DNA from: an uncultured Pseudomonas sp.
GTDB taxonomy: Bacteria; Pseudomonadota; Gammaproteobacteria; Pseudomonadales; Pseudomonadaceae
DNA length: 64,000 nucleotides
Reading direction: 5' to 3'
NCBI RefSeq assembly: GCF_946885955.1
Contig: NZ_CAMPHI010000011.1
Location: 62,001 to 126,000 of the forward strand
In this document: piece after piece, positions 1-7,233 of the stretch
Layout of the letters: each line of letters starts with the position of its first letter
Position numbering within the stretch: position 1 is the first letter of the stretch
The notes under the pieces: generated by a model
The model's input: only the letters and a program-made list of their open reading frames with translations
The model's database searches: none
Told to the model about the DNA's origin: nothing
Position numbers and translations under genes: made by a program

Positions 1-158
1 TGTTCGACGGCCAGCTGCTACTCAACGGCAGCTTTAACTGGACCCGTAGTGCCAGCACCAGCAACGAGGAAAACTTCCTTGTGGTCGACCACCCGCAACT
101 GGTCGCCGCCTACAGCGGCGAGTTCGACAGCCTGTGGGCCCGTTACGTGGATAACTGA
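1..158 (+). CDS. Phospholipase D-like domain protein, C-terminal end (partial)
   Basis: The last 51 codons of a gene that begins before the window. The visible protein opens with an Asp, six residues, then Gly-Ser-Phe-Asn-Trp-Thr. This is the D-x6-G-S-x-N end of a phospholipase D HKD motif, followed by a conserved Asn-Glu-Glu-Asn. PLD-superfamily proteins of this kind are phosphodiesterases, often nucleases. The His and Lys of the motif lie outside the window, so activity cannot be judged. The TGA stop (156-158) shares its A with the ATG of the helicase gene (TGATG), which implies translational coupling and a joint function. Confidence 0.8.
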   Translation, partial: FDGQLLLNGSFNWTRSASTSNEENFLVVDHPQLVAAYSGEFDSLWARYVDN

Positions 159-2875
159 TGGACAGCGCAGCGCCCGTTCGCCAGCTCATAGGGTTTTATC
201 GCAGCTGCTATCTGGCCGATAGCCGCGACCTGGACTTGGATAACCTGAGCAAATTGCCAGCCGAGCGCTGGGCCTGGCTGGACGGCCGCGAAGAGTTGGT
301 CAGTGGCGGCTTGCTCAGCATGCCATTGACGGCGGAACTGGGCGCCGCGCTGGAGCGGCAACAGAGCCTCTATCAGCGCGAGCTGCAACTGATCTACGGC
401 GTGCTACCGGTTTGCGGGCGCCTGACGTCTACCGATGCGCCCGCCGTGCCGATCTGCGGTCCTCTGATGTATTACGAAGCCCGCCTGGAACGCACTGCCG
501 ATGGCGAAAGCCACCTGCTGACCATCGACCTGCAGCAGCCCCACGGCAATTGGCGTTTGTTGCGATCTTTGCTTGGCAGCGAGAACGGCGATGCGTTCGC
601 CGGTTTACGCTTGCCCGGCGAACCCCTCGATGCCTTAGCGCTGGGCGAGCTGTTGGCCTGGGTGGCGAGCAACACCCGGGTGCAGGAAGTTGCCGCCGCT
701 GCCGGCTTTCCCGCTTTGGCCGATGCGGCTGTACTGGATAAAGCGTTGCGCCGGCGCAGCCTGTCGGTGCAGTCCGCTGCCATGGTCGCGCTGGTGCCGC
801 GCGGCACTGGCAGCCGTGGCATCGCCCATGAGTTGCAGCAATTGCAGGCCGCCAGCGAGCTGTCGCCGCCGCTGCGCCAGTTGCTCGGCGACTCCGCGCC
901 CGTGGCCAATGAGGCGGCGGTCAGTTCGCCACAGAACCTGCCGGCGAAACTCAGCGCCGCCCAATGCCGGGCTTTGCAGAATGCCGCCCGTTACCCCTTG
1001 AGCCAGATCAGCGGCCCGCCGGGCACCGGTAAGAGCTACACCTTGGCCGCCCTGGCGCTGGATCGTTACCTACAGGGCGAAAGCGTGCTGCTGGTCAGCC
1101 GCAGCGAGCAGGCGGTAAAGGTCATCGCGCAAAAGCTGCGCGACGATTTCGGTCTGCGCGATGGCGTGCTCGAGTGCGATGGCCAAGGCCAGCTCAAAGG
1201 CTTGCGTGAGCGCCTGGCGCGAGCCCTGCAAGGCGAGCTGGAAACGGTCGAGGAGGGTAGCGAACGCCAGCAGCGGCGCGAGCTCAACGGCCTGCAGCGC
1301 AACGAGCAGCGCTTGAACCGGGCTTTTCTCCGGCGCGGCGAGCAGGCGCTGGCCTGGAGCCGCCTGTTGTTGCGCGCCGAGCGCGGCAGTCTGGGTTTCT
1401 GGCAACGCTGGTTGCAGGTGCCCTGGGTGCGTCGGCGCATTGGTTCCAGCGCACGGCCCTGGGCGCTGCTAGATGAACTGCGCGAGTGCCAGCAGCAGCG
1501 TCAGCGACTCAGCCGCGACCACCTCAATACGCGCCGGGCCTTGGGTTTGCAGCGGCTGCTGGCCAAGGACCGGCAAACCTTCGTGCACTACAACCAGGCA
1601 ATCCGCGCGCGCAGCTCGCAGCGGCAGCTGGCGTTATTCGAGGATATCGACCCCGCGCTGTTGCTGGCGGCCTTCCCGATCTGGGTGGTGACCCTCGATG
1701 AACTGCACCGCATGTTGCCGCTGCATGCCGGCTTGTTCGATGTGATGGTGATGGACGAGGCGACCCAGTGCGACATCGCCTCGGCGCTGCCGGCCTTCCA
1801 GCGTTGCAAGCGTGCGGTGGTGGCCGGCGATGTTCGGCAGCTACGACATATTTCATTCCTTTCAATCGCCGCGGAAGCGAGGTTGCTGAGCCGCGCCGAG
1901 GTGCCGGCCGAGCAGGGCGAGCAGTGGAGTTACCGGGCCAATAGCGTGCTGGATCTAATGGGCCTGCAACTGGCCCGCCAGGAGGCGGTGATCTTTCTCG
2001 ACGAGCACTTTCGCAGCCGCCCGGCGCTGATCCGCTTCAGCAACCAGCAGTTCTACGACAACCGCTTGCGGGTGATGAAAGAGCGCCCGGGGCAGGAGCG
2101 CTGCGACAGCCTGCAGCTCGAACGGCTGAGCGGCGAGCGCGGCGCCAATGGCGTCAACCCGGCCGAGGTGGAGCGGGTTCTGGTTCTGCTTGGCGAGCAT
2201 ATCGCGCGTTATGCCGCCAGCCCGGTAAAGCCGAGCATCGGCGTGCTGTCGCCGTTCCGCGATCAGGTCGAGGCGATTCGCAAGCAGGTCGCTGCAACCC
2301 TGTCGCTGGAACAACTGCGTGAGTTTCGCCTGCTGATCGCCACGCCCTACGGTTTTCAGGGCGAGGAGCGCGATCTGATGATCATCAGTTTCGCCCTGCA
2401 TGGTGGCGCTGCCCAGGTCGCGACCTACCTCAATCGCGCGGATATGTTCAATGTCGCCATTACCCGCGCCCGTGAACGCCAGGTGTTGCTGTTCAGCGGC
2501 GACGAGCAGCAGTTGCCGGCCCAACACCTGCTGCGACGCTATGTGGAATCCATTCGCCAGCCCGAAACCACGGTTCGACCAGCCGCGGCGCAGGACGCTT
2601 TTCAGCGCCAGGTCTGCGCCGCGCTCGAAGCCCATGGCGTCAGCACCTGGAGCAGTTATCCCGTGGCCGGGCTGTTATTGGATATCTTCTGCCAGCGCGG
2701 CGAGCGTTGCCTGGCCATCGACCTGATCGGCTTCCCCGGAGAGGGCGAGGGCTTTCTCGAACTGGAGCGCTACCTGGTCTTGGCCCGCGCCGGCCTGGAA
2801 ACCCTGCCGCTGAGCTACGGCTTGTGGAAGCTTGAGCCGGAGCTGGCATTGCAGGCGCTGTTGCAGCGCTTGTAG
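158..2875 (+). CDS. SF1 (DNA2/NAM7-UPF1-like) helicase with C-terminal nuclease-like domain
   Basis: A 905-residue superfamily 1 helicase. Walker A GPPGTGKS is at residues 286-293 and motif II DEAT at 533-536. Later motifs visible are a GD-x-x-Q-L-like motif III (AGDVRQL), an EHFRS motif IV, GFQGEERD (motif V) and NVAITRARE (motif VI). A roughly 200-residue insertion between Walker A and motif II is rich in Arg, Glu and Gln, as in the 1A/1B stalk of UPF1-like enzymes. The last 90 residues resemble the Vsr/MTES_1575-type restriction fold (D842 and an AIDL at 853-856), but the usual E-x-K is not clear, so nuclease activity is uncertain. The start is set by the TGATG overlap with the PLD gene. 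The substrate (DNA or RNA) is not evident. Confidence 0.85.
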   Translation: MDSAAPVRQLIGFYRSCYLADSRDLDLDNLSKLPAERWAWLDGREELVSGGLLSMPLTAELGAALERQQSLYQRELQLIYGVLPVCGRLTSTDAPAVPICGPLMYYEARLERTADGESHLLTIDLQQPHGNWRLLRSLLGSENGDAFAGLRLPGEPLDALALGELLAWVASNTRVQEVAAAAGFPALADAAVLDKALRRRSLSVQSAAMVALVPRGTGSRGIAHELQQLQAASELSPPLRQLLGDSAPVANEAAVSSPQNLPAKLSAAQCRALQNAARYPLSQISGPPGTGKSYTLAALALDRYLQGESVLLVSRSEQAVKVIAQKLRDDFGLRDGVLECDGQGQLKGLRERLARALQGELETVEEGSERQQRRELNGLQRNEQRLNRAFLRRGEQALAWSRLLLRAERGSLGFWQRWLQVPWVRRRIGSSARPWALLDELRECQQQRQRLSRDHLNTRRALGLQRLLAKDRQTFVHYNQAIRARSSQRQLALFEDIDPALLLAAFPIWVVTLDELHRMLPLHAGLFDVMVMDEATQCDIASALPAFQRCKRAVVAGDVRQLRHISFLSIAAEARLLSRAEVPAEQGEQWSYRANSVLDLMGLQLARQEAVIFLDEHFRSRPALIRFSNQQFYDNRLRVMKERPGQERCDSLQLERLSGERGANGVNPAEVERVLVLLGEHIARYAASPVKPSIGVLSPFRDQVEAIRKQVAATLSLEQLREFRLLIATPYGFQGEERDLMIISFALHGGAAQVATYLNRADMFNVAITRARERQVLLFSGDEQQLPAQHLLRRYVESIRQPETTVRPAAAQDAFQRQVCAALEAHGVSTWSSYPVAGLLLDIFCQRGERCLAIDLIGFPGEGEGFLELERYLVLARAGLETLPLSYGLWKLEPELALQALLQRL

Positions 2876-2961
2876 TCGGCCGCCATCTATCCCCGTCCAA
2901 GGCGCTCGGCCTGGATTCAGGGTAGACTTGCCACCTTTGCGAATAACCAAGAAGCCCGTCC

Positions 2962-3501
2962 ATGGCCCTGCCTTCCACGACCTACAAGATCGACCTGAAC
3001 CTCACCGATATCGACCGCAGCATCTACCAGACCCTGCGTTTTACCGTGGCCAAACACCCCTCGGAAACCGAAGAGCGCCTGGCTGCACGGTTGATCGCCT
3101 ATGCCTTGTTCTATGACGAACAATTGGCCTTCGGTCGTGGCCTGTCGGATGTCGACGAGCCTGCGTTGTGGGAGAAGAGCCTCGACGATCGCGTGCTGCA
3201 CTGGATCGAAGTCGGCCAGCCGGACAGCGACCGCATCACCTGGTGCTCGCGGCGTACCGAGAAGTTCAGCCTGGTCGCCTACGGCAACCTGCGTGTGTGG
3301 CAGACCAAGGTGCTCGACCCGGTGCGCAGCCTGAAAAACATCAACGTGGTGGCGCTGGACCAGGAGGCCCTGGCCAGCCTGGCCCTGGATCTGCCACGTT
3401 CGTTGAGCTGGAGCGTGATGATCAGCGACGGCGAACTGTTCGTCACCGACGAGCGTGGCCAGCACGAAGTGCCCATAGAGTGGCTGATCGGCGAGCGCTA
3501 G
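2962..3501 (+). CDS. yaeQ: YaeQ family protein
   Basis: A 179-residue protein matching YaeQ along its whole length: an N-terminal strand (YKIDLNLTDIDR), the TEERLAARLIAYALFY helix and the WIEVGQPD and WQTKVLDPVRSL segments. The fold is related to PD-(D/E)XK nucleases. E. coli YaeQ was first reported as a suppressor of rfaH haemolysin defects, but the biochemical role is unsettled. It sits upstream of recJ, the same order as in P. aeruginosa, separated by a REP pair. The ATG start follows an AT-rich leader with no strong Shine-Dalgarno sequence. Confidence 0.88.
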   Translation: MALPSTTYKIDLNLTDIDRSIYQTLRFTVAKHPSETEERLAARLIAYALFYDEQLAFGRGLSDVDEPALWEKSLDDRVLHWIEVGQPDSDRITWCSRRTEKFSLVAYGNLRVWQTKVLDPVRSLKNINVVALDQEALASLALDLPRSLSWSVMISDGELFVTDERGQHEVPIEWLIGER

Positions 3502-3530
3502 GCAGCTGCTTTGTGCGGAATACGGTTCCC

Positions 3531-3593
3531 GTAGCCCGGATGAAATCCGGGGGCTGTTGAGGCTATACCATCCCCGGATTGCATCCGGGCTAC
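3531..3593. repeat. REP pair (inverted GTAGCCCGGATG...ATCCGGG units)
   Basis: Two copies of the 22-base REP unit in opposite orientation (3531-3552 and 3571-3593), separated by about 18 bases, in the gap between yaeQ and recJ. Each is itself palindromic. The same unit recurs at least six more times in this window. Paired units like this are probably mobilised by a REP-associated tyrosine transposase (RAYT) encoded elsewhere. They may also act as a transcription attenuator here. Confidence 0.85.
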
Positions 3594-3660
3594 GTCTCTG
3601 CATGGCCGCTATGTTTTGATTCCGGCGGGTTGCACCCGCCCTACACGAAAAAGAATGACC

Positions 3661-5373
3661 ATGCGTATCGAAGCCCGCCCGTTACCTGCCATCCTGCCTG
3701 ATCTGGGCAACCTGCCGCCGCTGTTGACCCGTCTGTACGCCGCCCGTGGCGTGCAATCTGCGGCCGAACTGGACAAGGGGCTGGCGCGGTTGGTCCCCTA
3801 TCAGCAGATGAAGGGCATGCCGGCGGCGGTCGAGCTGCTGGTGCAGGGCTTGCAGCAGGGCCAGCGCATGCTGATCGTCGGCGACTTCGATGCCGATGGC
3901 GCCACCGCCAGCACGGTCGGTTTGCTCGGTTTGCGCATGCTCGGCGCGGCCCATGTCGACTACCTGGTGCCCAATCGCTTCGAATACGGCTATGGCCTGA
4001 CCCCGGAGATAGTCGCGGTGGCGCTCGAGCGCCAGCCGCAATTGCTGATCACCGTGGACAACGGCATTTCCAGCGTCGAAGGCGTGGCGGCTGCCAAGGC
4101 GGCCGGTTTGACCGTGCTGGTCACCGACCACCATCTGCCTGGCGCCGAGTTGCCGGCGGCGGACGCCATCGTCAATCCCAATCAGCCCGGCTGCGAGTTT
4201 CCCAGCAAGGCCATGGCCGGTGTCGGGGTGATGTTCTACGTATTGCTGGCGCTGCGTGCGCGCCTGCGCGAGATCGGCTGGTTCGACGCGCAGCGGCCTG
4301 AGCCCAACCTTGGCGAATTGCTCGACCTGGTGGCCCTGGGCAGCGTCGCCGACGTGGTGCCGTTGGATGCCAATAACCGCATCCTGGTGCATCAGGGCCT
4401 GGCGCGGATTCGTGCCGGGCGGGCGCGGCCGGGCTTGCGCGCGATTCTCGAGGTGGCGGGGCGCGATCACCGGCGCATCACTTCCACCGATCTGGGTTTT
4501 ATCCTCGGCCCGCGCCTGAACGCGGCCGGGCGCCTGGACGACATGAGCTTGGGCATCGAATGCCTGCTCTGCGACGACGAGGCCCTGGCCCGCGATATGG
4601 CGGTGCAGCTCGACCAGCTCAATCAGGATCGCAAGGCGATAGAGCAGGGCATGCAGCGCGAGGCCCTGGCCCAGCTCAAGGACCTGCCGCTGGCGGATAT
4701 GCCGTTCGGTTTGTGCCTGTTCGAGGCGGACTGGCACCAGGGCGTGATCGGCATCCTCGCTTCGCGCATGAAGGAGCGCTATCACCGCCCGACCATCGCC
4801 TTCGCCGATGCCGGCGACGGTGTGCTGAAAGGCTCGGCGCGCTCGGTACCGGGCTTTCATATCCGCGATGCGCTGGATGCGGTCGCCGCCAAACACCCGC
4901 AACTGATCAGTAAGTTCGGTGGCCATGCCATGGCTGCGGGCTTGTCCCTGCCGCAGGAAAATTTCGGCGCCTTCGCCGTGGCCTTCGATGCCGAGGTGCG
5001 TCGCCAACTCTGCGAGGACGACCTGACAGGGCGCCTGTTATCGGACGGTAGTCTGTCGGTTGAAGAATTCCACCTGCCGCTGGCCAAGGAGCTGCGCAAT
5101 GCCGGACCCTGGGGCCAGCATTTCCCCGAGCCGCTGTTTCATGGGGTGTTCCAGCTGACGCAGCAGCGCATCGTCGGCGAGCGTCATCTCAAGGTAGTGC
5201 TCAAGAGCGAATGCGGCAGCGTGCAGCTCGATGGTATCGCCTTCGGTGTGGACCGCGAACTCTGGCCAAACCCCACCGTGCGTTGGGTGGAGTTGGCTTA
5301 CAAGCTCGACGTCAACGAATACCGCGGTCAGGAAACCGTGCAACTGATGATCGCCCATATTCAGCCGCGTTAG
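3661..5373 (+). CDS. recJ: Single-stranded-DNA-specific exonuclease RecJ
   Basis: A 5'-3' single-strand exonuclease of the DHH phosphoesterase family, used in RecF-pathway recombination and mismatch repair. DFDADG is at residues 75-80 and the DHH triad at 156-158. The C-terminal half carries the DHHA1 element (GGHAMAAGLSL) and the OB-fold end. The length of 570 residues is usual for Pseudomonas RecJ. The frame is open upstream from a TTG at 3616, but family proteins begin at MRIEARPLP, so the ATG at 3661 was chosen; the ATG at 3655 is the alternative. A REP pair follows the gene. Confidence 0.95.
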   Translation: MRIEARPLPAILPDLGNLPPLLTRLYAARGVQSAAELDKGLARLVPYQQMKGMPAAVELLVQGLQQGQRMLIVGDFDADGATASTVGLLGLRMLGAAHVDYLVPNRFEYGYGLTPEIVAVALERQPQLLITVDNGISSVEGVAAAKAAGLTVLVTDHHLPGAELPAADAIVNPNQPGCEFPSKAMAGVGVMFYVLLALRARLREIGWFDAQRPEPNLGELLDLVALGSVADVVPLDANNRILVHQGLARIRAGRARPGLRAILEVAGRDHRRITSTDLGFILGPRLNAAGRLDDMSLGIECLLCDDEALARDMAVQLDQLNQDRKAIEQGMQREALAQLKDLPLADMPFGLCLFEADWHQGVIGILASRMKERYHRPTIAFADAGDGVLKGSARSVPGFHIRDALDAVAAKHPQLISKFGGHAMAAGLSLPQENFGAFAVAFDAEVRRQLCEDDLTGRLLSDGSLSVEEFHLPLAKELRNAGPWGQHFPEPLFHGVFQLTQQRIVGERHLKVVLKSECGSVQLDGIAFGVDRELWPNPTVRWVELAYKLDVNEYRGQETVQLMIAHIQPR

Positions 5374-5394
5374 GCACTTTTCGCGGATGTTTTT

Positions 5395-5461
5395 GTAGCC
5401 CGGATGCAATCCGGGGAGCGGTATCAGCCATACAATATTCCCCGGATTTCATCCGGGCTAC
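5395..5461. repeat. REP pair between recJ and lapG
   Basis: Two inverted REP units (5395-5416 and 5439-5461) in the gap between the convergent recJ and lapG genes. They differ from the units at 3531-3593 at one or two positions (ATGCAAT versus ATGAAAT). Being between convergent genes, the pair may serve as a shared transcription end point. No T-rich terminator is visible. Confidence 0.85.
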
Positions 5462-5511
5462 GTTCGAGCACCTTGTTTGCGGTAAACGAGCTGGATCTGT
5501 TGCAGGGGATC

Positions 5512-6174
5512 TTAGCCGCGCGGAGCGGCGGGCGCCGAACCGTCGGCCATGGCCCGTTCGGTCAGCTCGCTCCAGCGCGCGAGAAATTGCGGCGGCTGGC
5601 TGACGCGCTGCGGCGCCTTGGCCAGGAATACCCCGAGATCGTTGAACGAGTACACCGGCAACAGATCGCTGCGTTCGCTGGCCGGGCGGATCTGCGGGTC
5701 GAGGTTATCGAGGATCAGTGGCTGTGCGTCGGGGCTGGCGTAGTAGGTCAACACCATATGCGCCTGGTTTTGTTTGAGCGCTTTGACGAAGGTCAGGCGC
5801 AGCTTCTCGCTCGGCACGCCCATGCGCACCAGGCTGAAGTATTTGGCGATGGCGAAATCCTCGCAGTCGCCCAGGCCACGGTTCAGGGTTTGCGCCGGGG
5901 TGGCCCAATAATCTTCAACGCCCCAGGCCTGCTGATCGTCGACGAAGGTTATCGTGCGATTAATGAAGTGGTTGACCCGCTGCAGCTTGGCGCTTTCTGC
6001 ATCGTTGCCGGCGGTGTCCAGTAGGTTCTGCCAACTGGTCAGGCGCGCGTCGCTAAGCGCTTGCGGCAGGGCGGTGCCGGGTAGCTCGGCCACCAGCGCC
6101 GGGCTGAACAGCCAGCAGCCGGCCAGCAGGCAGCGCAGCTTATGCGGGGTAAGGCGAGGGGCGCGAATTGGCAT
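5512..6174 (-). CDS. lapG: Periplasmic transglutaminase-like cysteine protease LapG
   Basis: A 220-residue protein with an N-terminal signal or anchor segment (about residues 12-30) and a bacterial transglutaminase-like cysteine protease domain. The expected triad is visible: C104 in GLGDCEDFA, H139 in QAHMV and D156 in LILDNL. In P. fluorescens, LapG cleaves the N-terminus of the adhesin LapA when the c-di-GMP receptor LapD releases it, dispersing biofilm. In many pseudomonads lapD is next door; here the neighbours are recJ (convergent) and a DUF533 gene (divergent), so LapD and LapA must be elsewhere. A paralogous BTLCP protease is the alternative. Confidence 0.8.
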   Translation of the reverse strand: MPIRAPRLTPHKLRCLLAGCWLFSPALVAELPGTALPQALSDARLTSWQNLLDTAGNDAESAKLQRVNHFINRTITFVDDQQAWGVEDYWATPAQTLNRGLGDCEDFAIAKYFSLVRMGVPSEKLRLTFVKALKQNQAHMVLTYYASPDAQPLILDNLDPQIRPASERSDLLPVYSFNDLGVFLAKAPQRVSQPPQFLARWSELTERAMADGSAPAAPRG

Positions 6175-6427
6175 CTAGAAGCGGTCTCCGGCGTCGGCTC
6201 TTGATAGCCTTTTGCCGCTAAAAAATTTTGTGGTGCCATCCTATGGGCGTCAAAGACTCAACAACTGTGACGTCCGCCACTATTTGAGCCATTCGGCGAC
6301 AATAAGCCGACGAACTGTCGTCTTTTCCCTGCCCAGCAATTTTTAGAAGCACTCTTGCGATAGGGCGTGTGTCTCCGGCTGCCTAGAATGGTCCGGCGTC
6401 ATTGGCAGACCCAACGGGAGAAATTGC

Positions 6428-7117
6428 ATGAATAGTCGCGGCTTGCTCGATCAATTACTGAAATCCGGCCAGGACCTGCTGCAGAAGCAATCCGCCAACA
6501 AATCCGGCAGCAGTGCCGGCGGTGGTTTGAACAGTCTGTTGACCGGGGCCGCGGGCGGCGCGTTGGGCGCGGGTGCCTTGGGCCTGCTGCTGGGCAATAA
6601 GAAGGCCCGTAAATTCGGCGGCAAGGCCTTGACCTATGGCGGTTTGGCGGCACTCGGAGTGATCGCCTACAAGGCCTACGGCAATTGGCAGGCGCAGCAG
6701 GCGAATGCACCGCAAGGCGAGCCGCAGACCCTTGATCGTTTGCCGACGCCGCAGGTCGAACTGCACAGTCAGGCGATTCTCAAGGCGCTGGTGGCGGCGG
6801 CCAAGGCTGATGGCCATGTCGATGCGCGCGAACGCCAGTTGATCGAGGGCGAATTCAGCAAATTGACCGGCGATGCGCAGCTGCAAGGCTGGCTCGAAGC
6901 CGAACTGAACAAGCCCCTCGATCCAGCCGACGTCTCCCGCGCGGCGACTACTCCGGAAATGGCCGCGGAGATGTACCTGGCAAGCGTGTTGATGGTCGAT
7001 GACGAGCACTTCATGGAGCGCGCCTACCTGGACGAACTGGCGCGCCAGCTCAAGCTCGATCCGGCGCTCAAGAGCGAGCTGGAAACCCAGGTGAAGTTGC
7101 AGCTCAGCGCTGGCTAA
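6428..7117 (+). CDS. TerB-like DUF533 (YebE family) membrane-associated protein
   Basis: A 229-residue protein. The N-terminal third is rich in Gly/Ser/Ala with a hydrophobic stretch (about residues 40-80), probably a membrane segment. It is followed by an all-helical TerB-like domain (about 115-225) containing AAAKADGHVDARERQLI, the acidic metal-binding signature of TerB folds. The family is called tellurite-resistance-like or YebE; no member has a firm biochemical role, and there are no other ter genes here. A good ribosome site (ACGGGAGAAATTGC) precedes the ATG. Confidence 0.85.
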   Translation: MNSRGLLDQLLKSGQDLLQKQSANKSGSSAGGGLNSLLTGAAGGALGAGALGLLLGNKKARKFGGKALTYGGLAALGVIAYKAYGNWQAQQANAPQGEPQTLDRLPTPQVELHSQAILKALVAAAKADGHVDARERQLIEGEFSKLTGDAQLQGWLEAELNKPLDPADVSRAATTPEMAAEMYLASVLMVDDEHFMERAYLDELARQLKLDPALKSELETQVKLQLSAG

Positions 7118-7233
7118 GCCACGCCTGAGCGGCACCTAAACCCCACACAATCACCATCGCGTCTACAAATTCCCATCACAAAGCGACCGCAGCATTGCCC
7201 CGTGTTTTGCATCATTCACGGGGGAGCGTCGCC

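Noticed and set aside
3531..3593. Regularly spaced palindromes as a CRISPR array
   Set aside because: There are only two inverted units per site, no direct-repeat spacing and no cas genes; they are REP elements.
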